From Neisseria yangbaofengii (GTDB lineage: Bacteria > Pseudomonadota > Gammaproteobacteria > Burkholderiales > Neisseriaceae): DNA of 64,000 bases. Below the pieces are notes generated by a model. It did no database searches and was not told the origin of the DNA. It saw only the letters and a program-made list of their open reading frames with translations. Positions 1-6,480 of the stretch are shown here, piece after piece. The translations under genes and the position numbers were made by a program. The DNA lies in the NCBI RefSeq assembly GCF_014898075.1, contig NZ_CP062976.1, positions 1,426,001 through 1,490,000 of the forward strand, written 5' to 3'. Positions within the stretch are counted from its first letter, which is position 1. Every line of letters starts with the position of its first letter.

Positions 1-78
1 CTGTTGGTATGGCAATAAAGCCATAGGCGTGCGGCCTAAGGCTTCGATGGTTTCGGCGATGATGTGTTGCTCGCTCAT
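1..78 (-). CDS. Phage terminase large subunit, N-terminal fragment (Mu gp28-like)
   Basis: Only the first 26 codons are in the window. The ATG at 78 overlaps the stop of the gp27-like gene by ATGA, as small and large terminase genes do in Mu-like phages. The fragment ends in LLPYQQ, a common start of the ATPase domain of large terminases of this group. The full protein would package phage DNA into the prohead. The identification rests mainly on gene order after the gp25-gp26-gp27 set, because no Walker motif is inside the window. Confidence 0.65.
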   Translation of the reverse strand, partial: MSEQHIIAETIEALGRTPMALLPYQQ

Positions 79-620
79 GAGGCAATACCTAAAATCTGTT
101 TACGGATGGCTTCGGCGGCTTCATCAGACAGGCCGCCTTTTTTGGCCTGTTTGGCCACATCATCGGCGGCAGCCTGCACTTTGGCCTTAACCTTGGCCTG
201 ATACTCTTTCAGGCGGGTGCTGGCGGAAATCAAGCCGCTGATTTTCTTCGCACCTTCGGCCATTACGCCGAAACGGTCGAGCGCGTTTAACTCTTCGTTG
301 TCCATTTCGCCGATTTGCACCAACGCATCGAACAGTTCGGTTTGCAGCATGGCCATCAAGGCTTCGCTGCGGGTGTCGCCTTCATCGGATGCGCCTTCGG
401 CAATCAGGCGGGCGGCTTCGGTGCTGGATTTGATGGCGGCAAAGCGGCGTTGTACTTTTTGGCCGTAGCGATGCGCCGCCGAGCGGCTGATTTCGTAGCC
501 CTGCGCCTGCAGCCATTCGGCGATGGCCTGATAATCCGAAAAGCCGTTTTCCACCAGTTTTCGCTCAAACTCGTGGCGGACGGCTTCGGGTAGTTTTTCA
601 ATCGTACTGCGTTGCGCCAT
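75..620 (-). CDS. Mu gp27-like protein, DUF3486 family (probable small terminase)
   Basis: A protein of 181 residues. The N-terminal part (about residues 5-60) reads as a helix-turn-helix with the segment SRSAAHRYGQKV. It is followed by a long charged helical region and a lysine/alanine-rich C-terminus. This layout fits the DUF3486/Mu gp27 family, which precedes the large terminase and is thought to recognise DNA for packaging. The ATG at 620 was chosen because GGAG lies 7 bases before it; an in-frame start 12 bases upstream lacks this. The stop overlaps the large terminase start. Confidence 0.8.
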   Translation of the reverse strand: MAQRSTIEKLPEAVRHEFERKLVENGFSDYQAIAEWLQAQGYEISRSAAHRYGQKVQRRFAAIKSSTEAARLIAEGASDEGDTRSEALMAMLQTELFDALVQIGEMDNEELNALDRFGVMAEGAKKISGLISASTRLKEYQAKVKAKVQAAADDVAKQAKKGGLSDEAAEAIRKQILGIAS

Positions 621-622
621 GC

Positions 623-940
623 CTAGCTCCACACTTTTTCAGGGCGGGCAATACCGGCACGGCAATCGACCGTGTATTCGGCAATGTCCACGCCCAAGCT
701 GGTCAAATCGGCAAACCACAGGCCGTGTGGCGTTTTGTTGAGCTCCACCAGCTTGCGGTCGGCCAGATAGTCGAGCTGCTGGCGCAATTCCAGCGCGGTG
801 GTTTGCGGGTAAATCGCGTTCATGATGTCGAGCAGAAACACTTCGCTGGTGGTGTGCGGCCGTGCTTTATTAAGCGTGTTGATCAGGTTCCAGCGCATAC
901 CTTCACGGCGTTTTTTGGCGATGATTTCTTGGCTAATCAT
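623..940 (-). CDS. Mu gp26-like winged-helix protein
   Basis: A protein of 105 residues that looks like a small winged helix: helices around residues 5-25 and 30-45, a recognition-type helix around ALELRQQLDYLADRKLVEL, then a short beta hairpin (HGLWFADLT). It sits between the gp25- and gp27-like genes, the position of gp26 in Mu-like phages. Its ATG overlaps the previous stop (ATGA), so translation is probably coupled. The role is unknown; a DNA-binding helper in packaging or head assembly is an inference from position and fold. Confidence 0.6.
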   Translation of the reverse strand: MISQEIIAKKRREGMRWNLINTLNKARPHTTSEVFLLDIMNAIYPQTTALELRQQLDYLADRKLVELNKTPHGLWFADLTSLGVDIAEYTVDCRAGIARPEKVWS

Positions 941-1257
941 TTTTTCTGACTTTCCATTTTGTAGATTTCAGTGAGCTTTTCGGCCACGTTGTCGAGCTTG
1001 GCTTCTAGGATAGATTGGTTGCGGATGTAGTCGTCGCGCAAAACATAAGTCATCGGCAGGCTGGCCGAAAATTCGCCCAGCTGCTTTTCCATCGTTTCGA
1101 CCTTACCCTGCAAGCGTTCCTGCTGTTTTTGGCGTTCGTCCTGCTGCGCTTGAAATTGCGCCAGCAGCATTTTGCCGAATCCCCAGCACACGCCGAGAAA
1201 GCTCAGCAAAAAGCCGACCAGCTGCCAAAATTCGATGTTGATAAATGTTTTTTCCAT
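937..1257 (-). CDS. Mu gp25-like membrane-anchored coiled-coil protein (DUF2730)
   Basis: A protein of 106 residues with one N-terminal membrane segment (about residues 10-30, LVGFLLSFLGVCWGFGKMLL) followed by a glutamine/lysine-rich coiled coil (QDERQKQQERLQGKVETMEKQ) and a charged tail. Length and layout match the DUF2730/gp25 family found between lysis genes and gp26/gp27 in Mu-like phages. Its function is not known. It follows the DksA-like gene directly and overlaps the next gene by four bases. Confidence 0.65.
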   Translation of the reverse strand: MEKTFINIEFWQLVGFLLSFLGVCWGFGKMLLAQFQAQQDERQKQQERLQGKVETMEKQLGEFSASLPMTYVLRDDYIRNQSILEAKLDNVAEKLTEIYKMESQKK

Positions 1258-1259
1258 AA

Positions 1260-1472
1260 CTAGCCGGGGAAACCTTTCTCAAAATATTCTTGGCAAACCA
1301 CGCAGCGCGTGCAGCCGATTACGGCATGGCGACGGGCTTCGGGAATCGGCTCGCCGCAGTCGTCGCAGTAATAATTGCTGACGGTGGCCGTGCTTTTGTC
1401 TTGCTGCTTATAGAGTGCTTCTTCTAAATACAAGGCTTCGAGTTCAGACGCTTTGTCGCAAATATCAGTCAT
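1260..1472 (-). CDS. DksA/TraR-type C4 zinc-finger protein
   Basis: A 70-residue protein with the four cysteines of the short TraR/DksA family: CDDCGEP around residues 36-42 and CTRCVVC around residues 54-60. Phage TraR-like proteins bind RNA polymerase at the secondary channel and alter promoter choice without ppGpp. Such genes are common between Rz/Rz1 and the terminase genes of Mu-like phages. Its start overlaps the 3' end of the Rz1-like gene, so it belongs to the same late operon. The target in this phage is unknown. Confidence 0.75.
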   Translation of the reverse strand: MTDICDKASELEALYLEEALYKQQDKSTATVSNYYCDDCGEPIPEARRHAVIGCTRCVVCQEYFEKGFPG

Positions 1473-1750
1473 TTTTCAGACGGCCTTTTTCATACCATGC
1501 CTGCCAACCGGAAACCTGCGCTTCCAATTTTTGGCAATACGCGCCATAGACCACGGCATGATTTAAGAGTTGTTCGGGTGAGCCGCCGCTCAGACGCTCG
1601 GGGCGTTCGTGAATGAGCAGCAGCTCGGAAGAGACGGGCGGAATTTCCGCCACGGTAATGGTTTTAATCGTGGCCAAGGGCGCGGTTGTAGAGTTGCACG
1701 CTGTCAGCACCAATGCCGTAAGCGGCTGCCGTCTTTTTGTACGGTTTCAT
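1465..1750 (-). pseudogene. Rz1-like spanin lipoprotein with an apparent frameshift in its signal peptide
   Basis: From 1713 to 1465 the frame reads LVLTAC followed by about 77 residues, a lipobox and short periplasmic tail as expected for outer-membrane spanin Rz1 nested in the end of Rz. This frame has no ATG or GTG upstream, only TTG at 1713. An ATG at 1750 with GGAG 10 bases upstream gives the basic start MKPYKKTAAA in a different frame. Joining the two frames near 1720-1725 by one base would give a normal lipoprotein signal. The gene is therefore frameshifted, starts at TTG, or carries a sequencing error. Confidence 0.55.
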
Positions 1751-2057
1751 CAATCTGCTTCTCCAATTGAGCCGTTTGGCGGTCGATTTGCTGATAGGCT
1801 GCTGCCAAGTCGCGGCTTTGCTGCTGCGCAAAATCAAACCAACGCTGCTTTTCTTCATTGGCGGCTTTAAGCTTTTCGGTATAGAGCTGCTCGGCAGCCA
1901 AGGCCGAAGCCTGATAGGTGGCGATGATTTCGGCTTTGTCGGTTTCTGACTGCTTGGCTGCGGCCTGATAGCCGAACATAGCGGATATTGCGGCTGTGCC
2001 CAATAGGGTTACAATCAGCACCTGCCACACCGACGCCGGACTAAGCGTTTTCCACAT
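1704..2057 (-). CDS. Rz-like i-spanin
   Basis: A 117-residue protein with one N-terminal membrane anchor (about residues 10-32) and a long alpha-helical periplasmic part rich in Ala, Gln, Glu and Lys. This is the layout of inner-membrane spanin Rz. The Rz1-like frame overlaps its 3' end, the usual nested arrangement. It lies after the holin (16-bp overlap) and in the endolysin operon. Together with Rz1 it would span the periplasm and fuse the membranes in the last step of lysis. Spanin sequences are poorly conserved, so the call rests on topology and context. Confidence 0.75.
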   Translation of the reverse strand: MWKTLSPASVWQVLIVTLLGTAAISAMFGYQAAAKQSETDKAEIIATYQASALAAEQLYTEKLKAANEEKQRWFDFAQQQSRDLAAAYQQIDRQTAQLEKQIDETVQKDGSRLRHWC

Positions 2058-2298
2058 CTTCTTTGCCTTTGTTGATTTCGGCCACTTGCGGAATCGCCGC
2101 GATGCCGCGTTTGATTAAGGCATAGCCGCCGACCATTGCGCCATAAGCCCACCACAGCCACTCGGGTGCTTCGGGTGTTTGGGCGAATTTGACGGTCATC
2201 ACCGCACCGGCCACGTTCGCCCACAGCTTGGTGTGGGAGATGTGGCCGGTAGCGGGGTTGGTGACCAAGCCGCCCAGCCATTTCAAAAATTTCATCAT
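2041..2298 (-). CDS. Putative phage holin
   Basis: An 85-residue protein with hydrophobic stretches around residues 28-40 and 46-62 (LWWAYGAMVGGYALI) and a charged C-terminus. It sits between endolysin and Rz, the standard place for a holin that permeabilises the inner membrane. Two adjacent ATG codons (2298 and 2295) could give dual starts, a feature of some holins. Hydrophobicity is moderate and no family was recognised with certainty. Confidence 0.6.
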   Translation of the reverse strand: MMKFLKWLGGLVTNPATGHISHTKLWANVAGAVMTVKFAQTPEAPEWLWWAYGAMVGGYALIKRGIAAIPQVAEINKGKEDVENA

Positions 2299-2483
2299 TT
2301 TTTCAGACGGCCTTTCTTCTTACGCGCCGCACGTTTGGCGGCAGCCACGCCCGATTTACCGTAGCGCAAACTCGGGTGCTGGCGGATATGGCCAACCGAG
2401 GCGCGTGTGATTTTGAGGTCAGTAGGGATAGAGAAGGTATTGGCCATCGCAGCCAGCGATAAGGCCATCAAGGTTTTCTTCAT
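2295..2483 (-). CDS. Small secreted basic protein in the lysis operon
   Basis: A 62-residue protein with an N-terminal signal-like segment (MKKTLMALSLAAMANTFS) and a strongly basic C-terminus (KRAARKKKGRLKK). It lies between endolysin and holin in the late operon, with tight spacing on both sides. I do not recognise a family. A secreted cationic peptide in this place could help lysis or binding to the envelope, but that is inference. Confidence 0.5.
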   Translation of the reverse strand: MKKTLMALSLAAMANTFSIPTDLKITRASVGHIRQHPSLRYGKSGVAAAKRAARKKKGRLKK

Positions 2484-2492
2484 GGCTGCCCC

Positions 2493-2990
2493 TTAATTGT
2501 CGGCGGCCGCGTGAATCAGGTTTTGTGCCACGCGGCGCACCCAGCCTTTGCCGAAGCTGGTAAACGTACCCAGCTTGGTATAAAACACCAAACGCTCGGC
2601 ATTAAAGCGCAGCAGCAAATCGTTTTCCGGCAGTTTATCGATGGCGGCCAATGACACCGCACCAATCACACCGTCGTCTGGCACGCCTGCCGCGCGTTGC
2701 AGCATACGCGCCGCATTGCCGTAGCCGTGGTTGATGCACGCATCGAAAAACTGGAAGGCCACCGCCTCAGGCATTTTGTCGGCGTGGTAGCGTTGCCAAA
2801 ACGCTTTACGGTAAATTTCAATGGCCTGAGCACGGGTCATGGCACGCATAGAGCCGGTGTAGCCGTTGGCCTGAGCGGTGCGCTTGGTGACACCCCAGTT
2901 GGTCTCGCCGCCGGGGTCTTTGGGATGGTTGACATAGCCGCCCTCGTGGGAGAGAACGCGCTCGATGAATTGGTTGAATTTGTCGGACAT
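2493..2990 (-). CDS. Endolysin, glycoside hydrolase family 108 (DUF847-type muramidase)
   Basis: A 165-residue protein whose N-terminal motif HEGGYVNHPKDPGGETNWGV is diagnostic of GH108 lysozymes, with the catalytic Glu at about residue 16. A C-terminal peptidoglycan-binding-like region (about 90-165) includes FQFFDACINHGYGNA and DGVIG. It would cleave peptidoglycan at lysis. It has no signal peptide, so release through the holin is expected. It is the first gene after the leftward late-promoter module; the T-run of that module touches its ATG and AGGGA serves as ribosome binding site. Confidence 0.9.
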   Translation of the reverse strand: MSDKFNQFIERVLSHEGGYVNHPKDPGGETNWGVTKRTAQANGYTGSMRAMTRAQAIEIYRKAFWQRYHADKMPEAVAFQFFDACINHGYGNAARMLQRAAGVPDDGVIGAVSLAAIDKLPENDLLLRFNAERLVFYTKLGTFTSFGKGWVRRVAQNLIHAAADN

Positions 2991-3068
2991 AAAAAATCCC
3001 TGTAACGTTGTTTCGTTATAGGGATTATCGTTTCAGACTGCCTGAAAGGCTTTTAGTACGGATTAAAA
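2991..3068 (-). promoter_or_regulatory. Late promoter module P1 (lysis operon)
   Basis: Read on the minus strand: TTTTAA (3068-3063), six bases, CTAAAA (3056-3051), exactly 21 bases, the hexamer GATAAT (3029-3024), then an inverted repeat with arms at 3026-3014 and 3007-2995, a T-run and the endolysin ATG at 2990. The 21-bp stretch contains a degenerate uptake sequence. It is one of five modules with identical spacing in this prophage and corresponds by position to Plys of Mu. The activator is inferred to be the Mor/C-like protein at 14,186. Confidence 0.7.
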
Positions 3069-3069
3069 T

Positions 3070-3441
3070 TTATTGGGTTTCAATGGTAGAATTTTCCTTA
3101 CCAATTTGGCTTTTAGCAATAACTATTTCATCAAGTTCATTTTGCAATTTTTTCTTAGTTCTTGGAGGTAAATTAGTTTTCTTTAATTCTTTTTGGATAA
3201 TTTTTTCGCGTTTATTTAATCTCGTTAAAGCTTTTATTTCCGTGATAGAAAATGCGAAAAAATTAGCTAGTATCCATATGCAAGTATAGCTGAGCAAGAT
3301 GCTGAGCGGCGGAGAAATGGTGCTAATCAATTTCATTGTATCCGCATCTAAATTTAGATAATTAGCAAGCGCACTCACAATAGTTGCAATACCCGCCGCA
3401 GCCAAAGCTGGATTTTGCCAAATATTCTTTTTATCACTCAT
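3070..3441 (-). CDS. Unknown small membrane protein with C-terminal coiled coil (cargo)
   Basis: A 123-residue protein with a clear membrane segment at about residues 40-68 (ISPPLSILLSYTCIWILANF), a weaker one near residues 10-28, and a basic coiled-coil tail. It is markedly AT-richer than the neighbouring phage genes. Its start overlaps the end of the previous small membrane gene, and its stop lies two bases before module P1, so it closes the leftward repressor-side operon. No family recognised. Lysogenic-conversion or superinfection-exclusion cargo is a guess from position. Confidence 0.6.
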   Translation of the reverse strand: MSDKKNIWQNPALAAAGIATIVSALANYLNLDADTMKLISTISPPLSILLSYTCIWILANFFAFSITEIKALTRLNKREKIIQKELKKTNLPPRTKKKLQNELDEIVIAKSQIGKENSTIETQ

Positions 3442-3679
3442 CACACCATTCCGTATCTTTTTTAACCGATAGTGGCTGGCTGCTATCCGCTTTAATAATG
3501 GTTTCGCTGACTAATTTACCATTATGAAAATGTTTAATAACAATGTCTTTTTGACTATCGCCAAATTGAGCATAAAGCCATAATGTCATTGCATAGGCAA
3601 AACGATATAGGATTGGGCTTAATAAGATAAGCCCAATCCAAATCATGTTTTGGCTAAAAAATTCCATTACGGTTAACAT
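3434..3679 (-). CDS. Unknown single-pass membrane protein (cargo)
   Basis: An 81-residue protein with an N-terminal hydrophobic region (about residues 8-37, IWIGLILLSPILYRFAYAM) and a hydrophilic C-terminal half. It is AT-rich. It lies 20 bases after the 291-residue gene and overlaps the next membrane gene, so the three are probably one unit. No family recognised. Possible holin-like or signalling membrane partner of its neighbours; not supported beyond context. Confidence 0.55.
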   Translation of the reverse strand: MLTVMEFFSQNMIWIGLILLSPILYRFAYAMTLWLYAQFGDSQKDIVIKHFHNGKLVSETIIKADSSQPLSVKKDTEWCDE

Positions 3680-3699
3680 TGTTTAACTCTTGGCGGCTA

Positions 3700-4575
3700 T
3701 TATAAAACCTGCAAAATTTTATATTTTTTGGATTCTTTCCCTAAATCATTCGTATAGGTGGTAACTTCCAAAACCATTTTATACATATCTTCTTTTTTAA
3801 AGCTTTGCTGATTAGCGGCAACTTGATTTAAAAACTCATCGTCTAATAATGGTGCAGTGACGATGGTATTTTCATCAAGTTGAATTTTCCAACCTGTATT
3901 ACCTTCAAAATTGACTTGGCTAAACGAAGCCATAACTGTTATTTTATCAATTCTTGGCGGTAAAGATTTAATTTTTACTTCTTTTATAGCTTTAATATCC
4001 GTGTCATTAAATTTTAATTCAAGCTCATCAGCACCGTTTAGAATTTTAAAAACAGGCTCATAACGATGATACAACGGTGCTGCCACAATCTGTTTAATAT
4101 GTGAGCGAATGGCAGGTGATGCAGTTAATAATGCTTCATCTTTTGGCAGCTCCATAGTTGTACCGTCAGACAACTCCAATTTAGCAAATTCAGGATGCTC
4201 ATCAGAAGTATGCACCGCAATAATCTCTTTACCGCTAATTTTACGTAAAGCCTTAAAAACACCACCTACAACTGCGCCAGTTACTGTCATAAACCCCAAA
4301 GCTTGTAAGATATTTGTCGCCAATTCAGGATTGATTAGTTGGGCAATAAATTCTACTTCCAAAGAGCCTTCTTTGGCGGGGGCAGTAACATAAGTACGGA
4401 TATTACGATTCTCGCCATTTAAAATTTCATCGGCGCGGTTAATCGCTTGGGCAACATTTTTAATCGCATCTGCTAACAAAACAGCATCCATACGATGCTC
4501 TGAAAGTTGATTGTCATCCGCATCGTAAGAAATGCTGAATTCCCATTCGTTTACAGAAAAAAGCTCTTCATTCAC
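3700..4575 (-). CDS. Unknown 291-residue protein with central glycine-rich hydrophobic segment (cargo)
   Basis: The N-terminal part (1-85) is acidic and mixed alpha/beta and includes INRADEILNGENRN and KEGSLEVEF. A hydrophobic, glycine-rich stretch follows at about 88-112 (ILQALGFMTVTGAVVGGVF), and the C-terminal half (130-291) is beta-rich. Composition and AT content differ from flanking phage genes, which suggests recent acquisition. GGAG lies about 13 bases before the ATG at 4575. I do not recognise a named family with confidence. It heads the three-gene group with two small membrane proteins, a layout seen in phage-encoded exclusion or abortive systems, but function is unknown. Confidence 0.65.
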   Translation of the reverse strand: MNEELFSVNEWEFSISYDADDNQLSEHRMDAVLLADAIKNVAQAINRADEILNGENRNIRTYVTAPAKEGSLEVEFIAQLINPELATNILQALGFMTVTGAVVGGVFKALRKISGKEIIAVHTSDEHPEFAKLELSDGTTMELPKDEALLTASPAIRSHIKQIVAAPLYHRYEPVFKILNGADELELKFNDTDIKAIKEVKIKSLPPRIDKITVMASFSQVNFEGNTGWKIQLDENTIVTAPLLDDEFLNQVAANQQSFKKEDMYKMVLEVTTYTNDLGKESKKYKILQVL

Positions 4576-4612
4576 TTTTCGATTGCTCCAGTTTATTTTA
4601 GTTTTGCATATT

Positions 4613-4637
4613 AGGCCATCTGAATCTCAGACGGCCT
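4613..4637. terminator. Inverted uptake-sequence hairpin without T-run
   Basis: AGGCCATCTGA and TCAGACGGCCT form an imperfect 11-bp stem with a 3-base loop, between the lipoprotein gene and the 291-residue gene. There is no T-run on either strand, so it may only attenuate transcription from the repressor side. One arm is a mutated uptake sequence. Confidence 0.4.
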
Positions 4638-4642
4638 GTTCA

Positions 4643-5197
4643 TTACTCAGCTTTTGCTGTCAAAACCACGCTCGGCAAATTAGTAACGGTAACTTTATAA
4701 GCAACTCCACCACGCGCCCATTCGCGGGTTGGGTCTTTTTGTGCATTGTGGCTGTCAATCGCCATTTTGATTTGGTCATTGGTGTCGCGTAACAGCGTGC
4801 GGTCTTCAGGAGCAGTTGCAGCAATCAAGGCGGCCGCGGCTTTGGCGAGCTTTTCTGAGTTGTGCTGCTCTTTGTCGGTATTCCATACAACGCGAACAGC
4901 CGAAATCTTATCTGTCTTGTCGGTATCAACGGTTAATGTGAGGCCGTCTGAAAAATCGTGCAGCAGATTCTTACCTTCTGTATTGTCGGTAGGAACAACA
5001 TGCTCTGGAAGTGTCAGGCCAGTTTTTTGGTCGGCAAGCCCTTTATTGGCGGCTTTGTGAAAGTCGGCATAGCCTACGGGCATGGTTTTCAACTCCATTT
5101 TGGCTTGCTCTTGTACCGGTGCATTTTGCTCTGTCGGTTGCCCGCCACACGCAGACAAAGCAAAAGCAGCGGCGATTAATAAAGTGAGTGTTTTCAT
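4643..5197 (-). CDS. Putative phage-encoded lipoprotein (cargo)
   Basis: A 184-residue protein with a lipoprotein signal (MKTLTLLIAAAFALSAC, modified Cys at residue 17) followed by a Gly/Gln-rich linker and a soluble domain. AAAGGAC lies 5-11 bases before the ATG. It follows the repressor and a 35-codon ORF on the same strand, so it is probably expressed in the lysogen. Prophage lipoproteins made in lysogeny often block superinfecting phage or alter the surface; that role here is inferred. No family recognised. Confidence 0.65.
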   Translation of the reverse strand: MKTLTLLIAAAFALSACGGQPTEQNAPVQEQAKMELKTMPVGYADFHKAANKGLADQKTGLTLPEHVVPTDNTEGKNLLHDFSDGLTLTVDTDKTDKISAVRVVWNTDKEQHNSEKLAKAAAALIAATAPEDRTLLRDTNDQIKMAIDSHNAQKDPTREWARGGVAYKVTVTNLPSVVLTAKAE

Positions 5198-5210
5198 TTT
5201 TTGTCCTTTG

Positions 5211-5318
5211 TTAGCTCAGGTCTTTTGAGATTTGAACCACCTGTCCGATGACCTGAATATCGGGGTGGTTGTCAAGGTTGGGCTGCATGAGTGCATAAGT
5301 TTGTGTTTTACGTGCCAT
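5211..5318 (-). CDS. Short ORF overlapping the repressor end (35 residues)
   Basis: An ATG at 5318 opens a 35-residue frame that overlaps the last 11 bases of the repressor gene in another frame and stops 13 bases before the lipoprotein start. Its composition (MARKTQTYALMQPN, then DIQVIGQVVQISKDL) looks protein-like. There is no clear Shine-Dalgarno, so translation would depend on coupling with the repressor. Function unknown; may not be expressed. Confidence 0.35.
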   Translation of the reverse strand: MARKTQTYALMQPNLDNHPDIQVIGQVVQISKDLS

Positions 5319-5700
5319 AAGCTATTTGACCAGTCTCAACTTCAGCTTTTTTCTCTTGCTGCGCCAGTTGGTAGCAGGCGAAATCCAGCACGCTTTGGCG
5401 TGCGGCGGGAGCAAGCTGCCTGAATACGTCCAACCATGCTTGCTCGTCCCGATTTAATTCGGCTTTTTCAGACGGCATTTGTGCCGAACTGTCGTGTCTG
5501 CCGTGCATGACGTATTGAACGTCTATGCCCGCTTTTTCAAATCGGAAGAAAAGTTCTGTTTTGGGCTGGCTAATTCCACGTTCGTAATCTCCCCACATTC
5601 TTCCTGAAACTCCACATTTTTCAGCAGCTTGCGCCTGTGTCAGACCTAACTTTTTTCTTTCTTCTTTCAATCGGTTGCCTGAAAAGGAAGAGTTCTTCAT
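5308..5700 (-). CDS. XRE-family phage repressor
   Basis: A 130-residue protein with an N-terminal helix-turn-helix (about residues 5-60: RLKEERKKLGLTQAQAAEKCG, recognition helix SGRMWGDYERG) and a helical C-terminal half that probably dimerises. The ATG at 5700 has GGAG nine bases upstream and is preferred over a start 30 bases earlier. It is divergent from the early genes and faces a 20-bp dyad embedded in the early promoter, the arrangement of a lysogeny repressor. It lacks the LexA/CI-type self-cleavage domain. Confidence 0.8.
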   Translation of the reverse strand: MKNSSFSGNRLKEERKKLGLTQAQAAEKCGVSGRMWGDYERGISQPKTELFFRFEKAGIDVQYVMHGRHDSSAQMPSEKAELNRDEQAWLDVFRQLAPAARQSVLDFACYQLAQQEKKAEVETGQIAYGT

Positions 5701-5710
5701 AAAATACTCC

Positions 5711-5740
5711 TTGCAAAATAGGAAGAACACTTCCTATAAT
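5711..5740 (+). promoter_or_regulatory. Early promoter with embedded operator
   Basis: TTGCAA (5711-5716) and TATAAT (5735-5740) are separated by 18 bp. Between and partly over them lies a perfect 8-4-8 inverted repeat, ATAGGAAG-AACA-CTTCCTAT (5718-5737). A protein bound to the dyad would block RNA polymerase. The divergent XRE repressor is the obvious candidate, and the early Ner-like protein another. This promoter would drive the rightward early operon starting at 5804. Confidence 0.75.
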
Positions 5741-5803
5741 TCACACATCAAAACACAAACAGCCCCATTCGGGCGGTTTTAACCACAACACGGAGCAAAA
5801 AAA

Positions 5804-6190
5804 ATGACACGATTTAATTCCCATCGTCTTCGCCGCGGCAAAGGGATCGCTGAAGCACTTGAACGCCAACGGTTAGAACGTGATTTGCGGCATCATCTGT
5901 CAGCTGTTCGGGCGTTGGCAGATCAGCTTTATCCGTCTGCCATAGCGGAACTTGCTGTTCGGAAAGCCATTGATTCAGCAACTGCTGCTTTTGCCCGGGA
6001 TTTAGCACACGCAGCACATCATGAAACATCGCCTGCAGCGCCCGAAATTCGGCAACCTGAAAAGCCAGACCGTCTGGCTCGGCTGTTAAACGGTCAAGGT
6101 GCGGAATTAAACGAAGAAGAGACTCGGCTTCTTCGCGAGAAATGGGGAGGATTGTTGACACTTTACTCACCGGACGTTCCTTATAAATAA
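5804..6190 (+). CDS. Unknown early protein (strand assignment uncertain)
   Basis: A 128-residue frame directly downstream of the early promoter, with GGAG nine bases before ATG. It is arginine- and alanine-rich and mostly helical. The opposite strand holds an equally long open frame (complement 5814-6170, GTG start) with plausible composition, so one of the two is a shadow. The plus frame is preferred because of the promoter and Shine-Dalgarno. No family recognised for either. Confidence 0.45.
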   Translation: MTRFNSHRLRRGKGIAEALERQRLERDLRHHLSAVRALADQLYPSAIAELAVRKAIDSATAAFARDLAHAAHHETSPAAPEIRQPEKPDRLARLLNGQGAELNEEETRLLREKWGGLLTLYSPDVPYK

Positions 6191-6219
6191 GCCATATTTT
6201 ACCACAAAAGGAAATAAAA

Positions 6220-6456
6220 ATGAATCATAAGACTTTAAGTTTCAAACCTTTACCCTATCCGCAAACGCCAGATTCGGCCCGTGCGTATTTTATCCGGCGC
6301 GGCATCAACCGCAGCGCATGGGCAAGGCATTTCGGCCTGCCGGTCAATACGGTAACGCACCTTTTGCGCGGCAGATACCACGGCATGCGGGGGATGAGCC
6401 ATGAGGCGGCGGTGCTGCTGGGGCTGAAAGAGCGGATCGATGAGCCGGCAAGATAG
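6220..6456 (+). CDS. Ner-like early DNA-binding regulator
   Basis: A 78-residue protein with a helix-turn-helix: NRSAWARHFGLPVNTVTHLL at about residues 25-44, followed by RGRYHGMRGMSHEAA. Small proteins of this type are encoded just after the early promoter in Mu-like phages (Ner), where they shut down early and repressor transcription. AAGGAA precedes the ATG. It starts 29 bases after the previous frame. Assignment to the Ner role is by size, motif and position. Confidence 0.65.
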   Translation: MNHKTLSFKPLPYPQTPDSARAYFIRRGINRSAWARHFGLPVNTVTHLLRGRYHGMRGMSHEAAVLLGLKERIDEPAR

Positions 6457-6480
6457 GCCGCTGCAAGACGGGAGGTTGGT

